Origin: Kiritimatiellales bacterium
GTDB lineage: Bacteria; Verrucomicrobiota; Kiritimatiellia; Kiritimatiellales; Pontiellaceae
Assembly: GCA_030625905.1 (NCBI GenBank)
Contig: DAOUQA010000004.1
Coordinates: 1-21,951 of the forward strand
DNA: 21,951 nucleotides
Reading direction: 5' to 3'
Position 1 is the first letter of the stretch. The number at the start of each line of letters is the position of its first letter. The position numbers and the translations under genes were made by a program. The notes under the pieces were generated by a model. The model made no database searches. It was given only the letters and a program-made list of their open reading frames with translations, and was not told where the DNA came from. Below are positions 13,952-21,642 of this stretch, one piece after another.

Positions 13952-14503
13952 ATGAAAGAACTACGCCCCACCCTTTGGCGAACCTGCCGGATCATCGCCA
14001 ACGAAACACGCCTCCAGCTTCTCTGGCATCTCTTCACAGACGGCGAGCTGTGCGTCACCCAGCTGTCCCGGAAAGTCAATGTGGGACAACCGACCGCAAG
14101 CAACCAGCTGCGGGCATTAAGTGCACGCGGCCTGATCACACCCCGCAGGGAAAAGAAGAATGTGATCTACCGGGCAGAAGCAAACAACGGGGTGGATTTC
14201 GCGCCGGATCTACTGGAAGCACTGCGACAGTGCCATGAACGATCCATGCCTTTCAAAACAGTCATCCGGCAAGCCACGGCTTTCACCCATGAGCGCCGCA
14301 TTGAAATCGTCCAAGCATTGAATGGCAAGAAACTGTCGTTCGGCGGACTGCGGGACACGACAGGCATGTCCCCAGCCGCCCTCTCGCGTCATCTGGAAAA
14401 GTTGGAAACACGCGGATTCATTAAAAAAACCGACGGCCTATATCGCATCGTCTGTCCGGGCAATCCTTTGGGGCGCACTCTGATTGAAATTGCCCGCTAT
14501 TGA
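13952..14503 (+). CDS. ArsR-type regulator with two winged-helix domains
   Basis: A 183-residue protein with two successive ArsR-like winged helices. The first (about 8-78) has 'IIANETRLQLLWHLF' (14-28), recognition helix 'GQPTASNQLRALSARGLI' (45-62) and wing 'REKKNVIYRA'. The second (about 100-170) has 'THERRIEIVQAL' (112-123), 'SPAALSRHLEKLETRGFIKK' (140-159) and a short wing 'DGLYRIV'. ArsR proteins normally act as homodimers of one domain each; this one is a covalent tandem. No conserved metal-binding cysteine pair of the CxC type is visible. The start has only weak Shine-Dalgarno. It has no obvious partner gene: the next gene is convergent. The two 22-bp sites upstream suggest autoregulation. 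Its signal and other targets are unknown. Confidence 0.8.
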   Translation: MKELRPTLWRTCRIIANETRLQLLWHLFTDGELCVTQLSRKVNVGQPTASNQLRALSARGLITPRREKKNVIYRAEANNGVDFAPDLLEALRQCHERSMPFKTVIRQATAFTHERRIEIVQALNGKKLSFGGLRDTTGMSPAALSRHLEKLETRGFIKKTDGLYRIVCPGNPLGRTLIEIARY

Positions 14504-14575
14504 CAATACCAAGGCCTCTTGCGAACCATAATCAGCGCCCAATAGCCAACACCAGATCGACATCCAAAAACACAG

Positions 14576-14613
14576 AAAACCCGGAGGTTCCAATCCTTGG
14601 AACTCCGGGTTTT
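14576..14613. terminator. Bidirectional intrinsic terminator between the regulator gene and carB
   Basis: An arm starting AAAACCCGGAG (14576-14593) pairs with one ending CTCCGGGTTTT (14597-14613) over 17 bp with one bulged G and a 3-nt loop. T-tracts or A-tracts flank both sides, so it can stop transcription from both convergent genes. Confidence 0.85.
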
Positions 14614-14635
14614 CCTATAGCCTCAGGTCTAAAGC

Positions 14636-17600
14636 CTATGGCCTTTCCAGGTCGGCGTGCCATTCCTGCAGAGAGCGGATCGGGGCTTGTCCGGCGTGCC
14701 GCGCAACGATTCCTTCGGCGGCCGCCACAGCGGCGGCCACGGTGGTGATGTACGGCACGTTGTGTTTGATCGCCGATTTGCGGATGTAGGAATCGTCGGT
14801 GATGCTGAGTTTGCCGGACGGTGTGTTGACGATGAGTTGGATTTCGCCATTTTTCACCGCGTCCACAATATTCGGGCGACCTTCGTATGCCTTGATGATA
14901 CTTTTTGATTCGACCCCGTTCTCTTTCAAGAAGGCAGCGGTTCCGGCGGTGGCGAGTAGTTTGAATCCGACGTCTTTGAGTCGCTTGGCGGTGGTAGCCA
15001 GTTTGCCGGAGCGGTCGCGTTCGCAAACGGTGAGCAGCACAGTGCCTTCCATGGGCAAGGTGCCTTTGGTGGCTTCTTGCGCTTTGTAGAAGGCGAGTCC
15101 AAAGTTGGAGTCGATGCCGAGCACTTCGCCGGTGGAGCGCATTTCCGGCCCGAGGACAGGATCGACTTCCGGGAACATGTTGAACGGGAAGACAGATTCC
15201 TTGACCCCGTAGTGCGGGATCTCCTGGTGGCTGAGATTGAAGTCGCCAAGCTTTTTACCTAGCATGATTTCGGTGGCGATGCGTGCCATGGAGAGACCGC
15301 AGACCTTGGAGACAAGCGGCACGGTACGCGACGCGCGCGGGTTGGCTTCGAGTACATAGACGACATCGTCGCAGATGGCATACTGGATGTTCATCAGACC
15401 AACGACGCCCATTTCGCGGGCGATGGTTCGGGTGTATTCATAGATGGTCTTGATGTGCTTTTCGGGGATGCCGACCGGTGGGATCACGCAGGCGGAGTCA
15501 CCGGAGTGGATGCCGGCTTGCTCGATGTGCTCCATGACGGCGGGAACGAAGGCGTCCTCCCCGTCGGCGATAGCATCGGCTTCGGCCTCGATGGCGTTCT
15601 CCAGATATTTATCGATCAGGATCGGCCGGTCGGGAGTAACGCCGACGGCGGCGGCCATATAGTCGCGCAACATCTCTTCATCGTAGACGATTTCCATGCC
15701 GCGCCCGCCGAGCACATAGGAGGGACGAACCATGAGCGGATAACCGAGGCGATTGGCGATAGCAACGGCTCCGTCCACGTCGGTGGTCATGCTGCCTTCG
15801 GCCATCGGGATGCCGAGCTTTTTCATGATGGCGTCGAACTGCTCGCGGTCTTCGGCGAGGTCGATCACTTCCGGAGAAGTGCCGAGAATGTTGACCCCGG
15901 CTTCCTGAAGTTCGCGCGCAATATTGAGCGGGGTCTGCCCGCCGAACTGGCAGATCACGCCTCTGGGCTTTTCCTTTTCGTAGATTTGCAGAACATCTTC
16001 AACGGTGAGCGGCTCGAAGTAGAGCTTGTCGGAGGTGTCGTAGTCGGTGGAGACAGTTTCGGGGTTGCAGTTGACCATGACCGTTTCGTAATCCATATCG
16101 CGCAGGGTGAATGCGGCATGGACGCAGCAATAGTCGAACTCGATCCCCTGCCCGATGCGGTTAGGGCCACCGCCGAGAATCATCACCTTGTTGGGGTTGT
16201 CCGAGGCCGGAACCTCGTCGGGCGCGTTGTAGCTGGAATAATAGTACGCCGCATCTTCCACGCCACTGACAGGGACAGCGTGCCAGCCTTCGACCACCCC
16301 GGCCTTTGTCCGCTGCTCGCGGATCTCCTTTTCGGGGACGCCGAGGATTTTGGCGAGATAGGCATCGGCGAAACCGTCCTTCTTGGCGGCTTCGAGCAGT
16401 TCGTCAGGCACCTTCGCGCCCTTGTATTTGAGCATCTCTTCTTCGCGCTCGACGAGTTCCTTCATTTGTTCGAGGAACCAGGCCTTGATCGCGGTTTTCT
16501 CGAATAGTTCTTCGATCGTCGCACCCTTGCGCAGCGCCTCGTAGAGGATGAACTGGCGATCACTGGTCGGGAAGGAAAGCCGCGCCATGAGTTCTTCGAG
16601 CGGCATTGAATTAAAGTTCTTCACGAAGCCCAGGCCGTAGCGGCCGTTTTCCAGCCCCCGGATCGATTTCTGCATCGACTCCTTATAGTTCTTTCCGATG
16701 CTCATCACTTCGCCGACGGCGCGCATCTGCGTACCGAGCTTATCTTCGATGCCTTTGAATTTTTCAAAGGCCCATCGGGCGAATTTAATGACAACGTAGT
16801 CGCCGGACGGCGTGTACTTTTCGAGCGTTCCATCGCGCCAGTATGGAATCTCCTTCATGGTCATGCCGCCCGCGAGCTTGGCGGAAACCAGCGCGATCGG
16901 AAAGCCGGTCGCCTTCGAGGCCAGCGCGGAGGAGCGCGAGGTGCGCGGGTTGATTTCAATCACGATGACGCGGTCGCTGACGGGATCGTGCGCAAACTGC
17001 ACGTTGGTTCCGCCGATCACTTGAATGGCTTCGACGATGTCGTAGGAGGCTTTCTGCAAACGGTCCTGCAACTCCTGGCTGATGGTGAGCATGGGCGCGG
17101 AGCAGAAGGAGTCGCCGGTATGCACGCCCATGGGATCGATGTTCTCGATGAAGCAGACCGTGATGAGGTTGTTGTCAGCATCGCGCACGACTTCGAGCTC
17201 AAGTTCTTCCCAACCCAGCACGCATTCCTCGATCAGGATTTGGCCGATAAGGCTGGCGGTGATTCCGCGGGCGCCGATCGTGCGTAACTCCTCCACATTA
17301 TAGACAATGCCTCCACCGGTGCCGCCCATGGTGTACGCGGGGCGGATTACAACGGGATAGCCCAGGTCGTCCGCAATTTTTTCGGCATCTTCGACGCTGT
17401 AGACGGCGGTACTTTTCGCCATTTCGATGCCGAGCTTATCCATCGTCTTCTTAAACTCGATACGATCCTCGCCGCGCTCAATGGCGTCGAGCTTCACGCC
17501 GATCACCTCGACGCCGTATTTTTCAAGTATCCCGTGCTTGGAAAGATCGAGGGAAAGGTTGAGGGCAGTCTGTCCGCCAAGGTTTGGCAGAAGCGCATCC

Positions 17601-17848
17601 GGGCGTTCCTTGGCAATGATCCGCTCGATGGTTTCGAGGTTGAGCGGCTCGATATAGGTGACGTCCGCCATGCCGGGATCGGTCATGATGGTGGCGGGGT
17701 TGGAGTTGACCAGTACGATCCGGTAGCCCAGCTCGCGAAGCGCTTTGCACGCCTGTGTTCCGGAATAGTCGAACTCGCAGGCCTGCCCGATAATGATGGG
17801 GCCGGAACCGATGATCAGGACGGTGTTGATATCGCTAATTTTTGGCAT
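14636..17848 (-). CDS. carB: Carbamoyl-phosphate synthase large subunit
   Basis: A full-length 1070-residue CarB (E. coli 1073). With CarA it makes carbamoyl phosphate from glutamine, bicarbonate and 2 ATP (EC 6.3.5.5) for arginine and pyrimidine synthesis. Both duplicated halves are present: the first begins 'IIGSGPIIIGQACEFDYSG' (12-30), the second 'LGGGPNRIGQGIEFDYCC' (near residue 560). ATP-grasp motifs such as 'EINPRTSRSSALASKATG' and 'EANPRASRTVPLVSKVCG' are seen in turn, and the C-terminal MGS-like allosteric domain starts near 'GKLATTAKRLKDVGFKLLATAGTAAFL'. AGGGAGA lies before the ATG. No carA is in the window. A repeat-rich 188-bp gap separates it from the DUF1846 gene upstream on the same strand. 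Confidence 0.98.
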   Translation of the reverse strand: MPKISDINTVLIIGSGPIIIGQACEFDYSGTQACKALRELGYRIVLVNSNPATIMTDPGMADVTYIEPLNLETIERIIAKERPDALLPNLGGQTALNLSLDLSKHGILEKYGVEVIGVKLDAIERGEDRIEFKKTMDKLGIEMAKSTAVYSVEDAEKIADDLGYPVVIRPAYTMGGTGGGIVYNVEELRTIGARGITASLIGQILIEECVLGWEELELEVVRDADNNLITVCFIENIDPMGVHTGDSFCSAPMLTISQELQDRLQKASYDIVEAIQVIGGTNVQFAHDPVSDRVIVIEINPRTSRSSALASKATGFPIALVSAKLAGGMTMKEIPYWRDGTLEKYTPSGDYVVIKFARWAFEKFKGIEDKLGTQMRAVGEVMSIGKNYKESMQKSIRGLENGRYGLGFVKNFNSMPLEELMARLSFPTSDRQFILYEALRKGATIEELFEKTAIKAWFLEQMKELVEREEEMLKYKGAKVPDELLEAAKKDGFADAYLAKILGVPEKEIREQRTKAGVVEGWHAVPVSGVEDAAYYYSSYNAPDEVPASDNPNKVMILGGGPNRIGQGIEFDYCCVHAAFTLRDMDYETVMVNCNPETVSTDYDTSDKLYFEPLTVEDVLQIYEKEKPRGVICQFGGQTPLNIARELQEAGVNILGTSPEVIDLAEDREQFDAIMKKLGIPMAEGSMTTDVDGAVAIANRLGYPLMVRPSYVLGGRGMEIVYDEEMLRDYMAAAVGVTPDRPILIDKYLENAIEAEADAIADGEDAFVPAVMEHIEQAGIHSGDSACVIPPVGIPEKHIKTIYEYTRTIAREMGVVGLMNIQYAICDDVVYVLEANPRASRTVPLVSKVCGLSMARIATEIMLGKKLGDFNLSHQEIPHYGVKESVFPFNMFPEVDPVLGPEMRSTGEVLGIDSNFGLAFYKAQEATKGTLPMEGTVLLTVCERDRSGKLATTAKRLKDVGFKLLATAGTAAFLKENGVESKSIIKAYEGRPNIVDAVKNGEIQLIVNTPSGKLSITDDSYIRKSAIKHNVPYITTVAAAVAAAEGIVARHAGQAPIRSLQEWHADLERP

Positions 17849-17873
17849 GGCAGTTCTCCCTTATGGTTTTTAT

Positions 17874-18030
17874 TAAATCCTAAATACGAATCCCTAAATC
17901 CTAAATAAATCCCCAAACTCAAATTTTAAAAGTCAAAACCACTGGCACGCTTCGTCATCCTCCCGTTTTGTGTTTTGGGTTTCCGGTTTCGGTCATTGTT
18001 TAGGATTTAGATATTGGGGTTTAGATATTC
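17874..18030. repeat. AT-rich degenerate repeats (AAATCCTAAAT type) upstream of carB
   Basis: AAATCCTAAAT and CCCTAAATCCTAAATAAATCCCC occur at 17874-17915, and the opposite-strand equivalents TTTAGGATTTAG and GGGGTTTAGATATTC at 17999-18030, with GTTTTGGGTTTCCGGTTTCGG between them. The block occupies the carB leader and the gap after the DUF1846 gene. It may be a dispersed low-complexity repeat; no promoter could be assigned with confidence. Confidence 0.5.
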
Positions 18031-18036
18031 TTCGTT

Positions 18037-19551
18037 CTACGTCAAGAACAGGTTGTGGCTCGCGAAATCGGCATCGCTGGTGACATTGACCCCGAGGCGT
18101 CGCAAGCCCACTTCATCCCCCGGCGAAGGAATGTGCGACAGATGCACTTCGCAGCCACGCAGTTCGGGCAATTTTTCCATGGCCATCTCGGCAGCGGGAT
18201 TCACGGCGGCGCTGACGCTGAGCGCAATGAGGGTTTCCTCCAGATCGAGGCTCGGCGATTTTCCGTTCAGCAAATCCTGTTTGAGCCGCCGGATCGATTC
18301 AATCACGTTGGGGCCGAGCAGGTTCATTTCATCGGGCAATTCAGCCAGCGTTTTAATGGCATTGAGCAACATGGAGGAAGCGGCGTGCATCAGGGGGGAG
18401 TTGCAGCCTGTAATCATGCGTCCATCGGGAAGCATCAGGGCGGCCCCGCAGAAAATGCTATCGCGCCCTTTCTCATTTTGCTGTGCCTTCTCGGCCGCCT
18501 TGCGTGCAGGGCCAACCACCGCGCGTGCTTCAGGCTCCACACCGACCTCCTTGAGCAACAGTTCGACGCGCTCCACGGTTTTTCGGTCGGCGCTTCCGAG
18601 GGCGTATTCGCAACGATAGCGAAAATAGCGGCGGATAATTTCCTGGATGGACGCTTCCTGTACGGCTTCGTCGTCGACAATTGCGAAGCCCGCGCGATTG
18701 ACGCCCATATCGGTGGGCGACTGATAGATCGACTCCGCACCGGTGACCCGTTCAAGAATTCGTTTGAGAACCGGGAAAATCTCCACATCGCGGTTATAAT
18801 TGACGGACTGCTCTCCGTGCGCCACGAGGTGGAAGGAGTCGAGCATATTAAAATCGCCGAGGTCCGCCGTGGCGGCTTCGTAGGCAATGTTGACCGGGTG
18901 CTTGAGCGGCAGGTTCCAGATCGGGAAGGTCTCGAACTTGGAATAGCCCGAGGCAAGGCCTCGCTTGTGGTCGTGGTAGAGCTGGCTGAGGCAGGTTCCC
19001 ATTTTGCCGCTACCCGGCCCCGGGGCGGACACGACGACAATCGGCTTGGTGGTTTCAATATAGGGGTTTGCTCCATAGCCCTCATCGCTGGCAATCACAT
19101 CGACATCCGTGGGATAGCCCTTCGTTGCCCGGTGGATATAGGTGCGCACATCGCGACGCTCCAGCCGGTTTTTAAACTGGATGGCCGCGGGCTGTTCGTT
19201 AAAACGGGTAATCACCACACCCGCCACCGAAAGCCCCCACTCGCGCAGGTCGTCGATCAGGCGGAGCATGTCGGAATCGTAGGTGATACCGAAATCGGCA
19301 CGGACTTTCTTGCGTTCAATATCACCAGCATAGATGCAGAGAATGATTTCCGCGCGGTCGCGCAAGCGCTGGAGCAGACGGATTTTTACATTCGGGTCGA
19401 AGCCCGGGAGAATACGCGAGGCGTGGTAATCGAAAACCAGCTTTCCGCCGAATTCGAGGTAGAGTTTATTCTGGAACTTTTCAGCACGCTTAACGATGTA
19501 TTCACTCTGTTCGTCCAAATAGCGGTCGTTGTCGAATCCAATTTTGTTCAT
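18037..19551 (-). CDS. DUF1846 family protein
   Basis: A 504-residue protein matching the DUF1846 family across its length. It starts 'MNKIGFDNDRYLDEQSEYI', has 'YLEFGGKLVFDYHASRILPGFDP' (31-53), then 'TYDSDMLRLIDDLREWGL' (90-107) and the conserved glycine-rich 'SAPGPGSGKMGTCLSQLYHD' (175-194), which resembles a phosphate-binding loop. The C-terminal third includes 'NPAAEMAMEKLPELRGCEVHLSH'. Crystal structures exist for family members but the reaction is not established as far as I know. The gene stands alone: carB lies 188 bp downstream and a small divergent gene 70 bp upstream. The start at 19551 fits the family N-terminus, although the nearest purine-rich run (AGGGGGA) is about 11 nt away. 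Confidence 0.88.
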   Translation of the reverse strand: MNKIGFDNDRYLDEQSEYIVKRAEKFQNKLYLEFGGKLVFDYHASRILPGFDPNVKIRLLQRLRDRAEIILCIYAGDIERKKVRADFGITYDSDMLRLIDDLREWGLSVAGVVITRFNEQPAAIQFKNRLERRDVRTYIHRATKGYPTDVDVIASDEGYGANPYIETTKPIVVVSAPGPGSGKMGTCLSQLYHDHKRGLASGYSKFETFPIWNLPLKHPVNIAYEAATADLGDFNMLDSFHLVAHGEQSVNYNRDVEIFPVLKRILERVTGAESIYQSPTDMGVNRAGFAIVDDEAVQEASIQEIIRRYFRYRCEYALGSADRKTVERVELLLKEVGVEPEARAVVGPARKAAEKAQQNEKGRDSIFCGAALMLPDGRMITGCNSPLMHAASSMLLNAIKTLAELPDEMNLLGPNVIESIRRLKQDLLNGKSPSLDLEETLIALSVSAAVNPAAEMAMEKLPELRGCEVHLSHIPSPGDEVGLRRLGVNVTSDADFASHNLFLT

Positions 19552-19621
19552 CCCAGTAGCATCCCCCTGTCAGTCCCCTGCATACATACGCCACGCGCGT
19601 GTCGGAGGAGGAGGATTCTAT

Positions 19622-19819
19622 ATGCCTACAAAGAAACCGCAATTAAAACCAGCCGGAAATTGGAGTTGGGTAGTCGCGCAAGCGATATCACTCCTTTGGC
19701 CAGCCACTCAAATCTGGGCGGTTCTTTTCATCATCATTCAGGTTGTCAGGGGATTCGCATCCGGCGCAAAGCCTGCCAAGAAACCAGAAGTTGCTACCCA
19801 AGCCCGCAAAAGCCGTTAG
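19622..19819 (+). CDS. Small single-pass membrane protein, unknown function
   Basis: A 65-residue protein starting MPTKKP with a run GGAGGAGGAGG ending about 7 nt before the ATG, one of the strongest ribosome sites in the window. Residues about 24-43 (SLLWPATQIWAVLFIIIQVV) form a transmembrane segment, flanked by a basic N-terminus and a basic, Lys/Arg-rich tail. I do not recognise the family. The longer frame from 19529 adds a low-quality leader and is not favoured. Its last bases overlap the remains of an antitoxin-like frame, so the two may have been joined by a deletion. It could be a real small protein or a leftover whose 3' end was altered. Confidence 0.55.
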   Translation: MPTKKPQLKPAGNWSWVVAQAISLLWPATQIWAVLFIIIQVVRGFASGAKPAKKPEVATQARKSR

Positions 19820-19865
19820 CATTGATCAAATGAATGAAGCCATCGCCAAAGGGGCGGTATCATAA
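19818..19865 (+). pseudogene. C-terminal remnant of an antitoxin-like gene
   Basis: The frame ending at a TAA at 19863-19865 reads SIDQMNEAIAKGAVS, which resembles the C-terminal tail of AbrB/MazE-type antitoxins ('LEQMNEAIA..'). The stop overlaps the ATG of the PIN-domain remnant (TAATG), the usual coupling of antitoxin and toxin genes. Nothing resembling the DNA-binding N-terminal half is upstream. Confidence 0.45.
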
Positions 19866-20085
19866 TGGTCGGGATTGATACGAACGTGCTTGTGCGTCAC
19901 ATGGTACAGGATGATACGAAGCACATGATGTGGCTTGGAACGCGCTGTCGGACTATCAGGACGGGAAAGCGGATTTCGCGGACAGCATCATCACCCGCCT
20001 CAACCGCATACGCGGGTGCGACACCACCTACACATTCAACAAACAAGCCGCGCACCTCTCCGGCTTCACTCTACTCGGAAAATAG
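19865..20085 (+). pseudogene. Broken VapC-type PIN-domain toxin gene with internal deletion and frameshift
   Basis: The first 20 codons read MVGIDTNVLVRHMVQDDTKH, the exact kind of start seen in VapC ribonucleases, with the first catalytic Asp (Asp5). From about 19927, in a different frame, the sequence reads 'DVAWNALSDYQDGKADFADS' and then 'RIRGCDTTYTFNKQAAHL', ending in 'GFTLLGK' and a TAG at 20083. That is the C-terminal part of the same family, including the 'ADFAD' acidic motif. The middle, roughly 50-60 residues with another catalytic acidic residue, is missing and the two ends are out of frame. The gene is therefore dead. Toxin identity is clear from both ends. Confidence 0.8.
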
Positions 20086-20102
20086 ACGAAGCCCCCTTTT
20101 TT
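20062..20102 (+). terminator. Weak possible terminator at the vapC remnant end
   Basis: GGCTTC (20062-20067) and GAAGCC (20088-20093) can pair around a 20-nt loop, followed by CCC and six T. The long loop makes it a weak candidate. It lies where the remnant meets the convergent gltD gene. Confidence 0.25.
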
Positions 20103-21567
20103 ATCTGCGCGGCAGGTCTTCCGGGCCTTTGGTGGGGAGGTCGGATTCGCCCATCAGGAATAAATCCACGTTGCGGGCGGCTTCGCGGCCTTCGGAGATG
20201 GCCCAGACAATCAGGGACTGGCCACGGCGGCAGTCGCCGGCGGCGAATACATTTTTAATATTGGTCTGGTGATTGTCGCCCGTTTTAATGTTGCCGCGTT
20301 CATCGAGTTCAATGCCAAGGTTGCGAATGACGTTGTCGCGCTCGGGTCCGGTAAAACCAAGGGCAAGCAGGACGAGGTCGGCCTTCCACTCCTTTTCGGT
20401 TCCGGGAACTTCTTCCATGTTGGAGTTGCCCGTCTGGCGCTCGCGGGTGAATTCGACATTGACGGAGGTTACGCTGACCACATGTCCGACCTGCCCGCGG
20501 AAATCCTTGGTGAGCAACGCATAATTGCGCGGATCCTGCCCGGCCTCGCGGTGCGAGGAGCTGCTGCGCAGCTTCATTGGCCAGTAGGGCCAGGGCTGGT
20601 GCGACGGACGGTAGAGTGGTGGCTGGGGGAACAACTCGAAGTTGACGACCGACTTGCACCCTTGGCGAATGGCGGTACCGACACAATCGGAACCCGTATC
20701 GCCGCCACCGATGACGACCACGTTCTTGTCTTTGGCCGAGATTTTTTCCTCCACGTCATCGCCCGCAACAAGCTTGTTTTGCTGTGGCAGGAAGTCCATT
20801 GCAAAATGGATGCCTTCGAGGTCTCTTCCAAGGATTTGGAGATCGCGCCCTTCGGTGGAACCGCAACAGAGGACCACTGCATCGAATACCGTCAGTTCTT
20901 CCACGGACACATTGGTTCCGATGGCGGCATTGGTGCGGAAATCGATGCCTTCTTCGGTCAGGATTTCAAGGCGGCGGTCGATAATGGATTTTTCGAGCTT
21001 GAAGTCTGGAATGCCGTAGCGCATCAGCCCGCCAATACGGTTGGCGCGTTCAAAGACCGTTACGGTGTGGCCGGCACGGTTTAATTGGTCGGCCGCCGCC
21101 ATCCCGGATGGACCGGATCCAATGATGGCAACGCTTTTGCCGGTACGGCTTTCGGGTGGCTCCGAAACAACCCACCCCTCCTTGAAGGCATGTTCGATGA
21201 TGCTCTTCTCGACATTCTCGATTGTTACCGCCGGTTCGTTGATTCCGAGCACACAAGCCTCTTCGCAGGGTGCGGGGCAAATACGTCCGGTAAATTCCGG
21301 AAAGTTGTTGGTGGCGGACAGAATCTCCCACGCTTTCTTCCATTGGCCCTTGTAGGCCAGGTCGTTCCACTCCGGAATAATGTTCCCGAGCGGGCAGCCA
21401 ATGTGGCAGAATGGGATGCCGCAGTTCATGCAGCGCGCGGCCTGCCGCTGAAGTTTCGCATCGGGAAACGGTTCATAGACCTCCTCGAAGTCCGTGATAC
21501 GTTCTTCGACGGGCCGTTCCACCGGGGTCTGCCGCTTAAATTCCTTAAATCCTGTTGGTTTTCCCAT
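20101..21567 (-). CDS. gltD: Glutamate synthase small subunit
   Basis: A 488-residue NADPH-oxidising subunit of glutamate synthase (EC 1.4.1.13). It passes electrons through FAD and iron-sulfur clusters to GltB, which makes glutamate from glutamine and 2-oxoglutarate. The Cys motifs are C46-x2-C49-x4-C54-x3-C58 ('CMNCGIPFCHIGC') and C97, C101, C105 ('GRICPAPCEEAC'). FAD is bound at 'VAIIGSGPSGMAAADQL' (146-162), NADPH near 'NVVVIGGGDTGSDCVGTA', and 'NVFAAGDCRRGQSL' closes the fold. The region after 'FPQPP' (LYRPSHQPWPYWPMKLRSSSSHREAG) is the usual GltD insertion and separates it from NfnB in this window. AAGGAG lies 8 nt before the ATG. No gltB is adjacent here; it would have to be beyond the window or elsewhere. 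Confidence 0.95.
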   Translation of the reverse strand: MGKPTGFKEFKRQTPVERPVEERITDFEEVYEPFPDAKLQRQAARCMNCGIPFCHIGCPLGNIIPEWNDLAYKGQWKKAWEILSATNNFPEFTGRICPAPCEEACVLGINEPAVTIENVEKSIIEHAFKEGWVVSEPPESRTGKSVAIIGSGPSGMAAADQLNRAGHTVTVFERANRIGGLMRYGIPDFKLEKSIIDRRLEILTEEGIDFRTNAAIGTNVSVEELTVFDAVVLCCGSTEGRDLQILGRDLEGIHFAMDFLPQQNKLVAGDDVEEKISAKDKNVVVIGGGDTGSDCVGTAIRQGCKSVVNFELFPQPPLYRPSHQPWPYWPMKLRSSSSHREAGQDPRNYALLTKDFRGQVGHVVSVTSVNVEFTRERQTGNSNMEEVPGTEKEWKADLVLLALGFTGPERDNVIRNLGIELDERGNIKTGDNHQTNIKNVFAAGDCRRGQSLIVWAISEGREAARNVDLFLMGESDLPTKGPEDLPRR

Positions 21568-21594
21568 GGTGCTCTCCTTCGGAGAAAGGCTTGA

Positions 21595-21620
21595 GACCTG
21601 AGGCTGGAGACTTGAGGAGT
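21595..21620. repeat. Short GAGAC(C/T)TGAGG repeat between the four-helix-bundle gene and gltD
   Basis: Two imperfect direct copies, GAGACCTGAGG and GAGACTTGAGG, lie about 14 bp apart in the gap upstream of gltD. They look like the same kind of low-complexity intergenic filler as elsewhere in the window. Confidence 0.35.
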
Positions 21621-21642
21621 CCGGCTCGGGGTCAAAACCTGC

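Noticed and set aside
19592..19601. CACGCGCGTG palindrome between the DUF1846 gene and the small membrane protein gene
   Set aside because: Only 10 bp, GC-alternating, with no second copy, so chance is likely.
18055..19833. Long plus-strand open frame opposite the DUF1846 gene (592 codons)
   Set aside because: Its composition is that of an antisense shadow (His/Gly/Arg-rich, no recognisable motifs), while the minus strand encodes a full-length DUF1846 protein.
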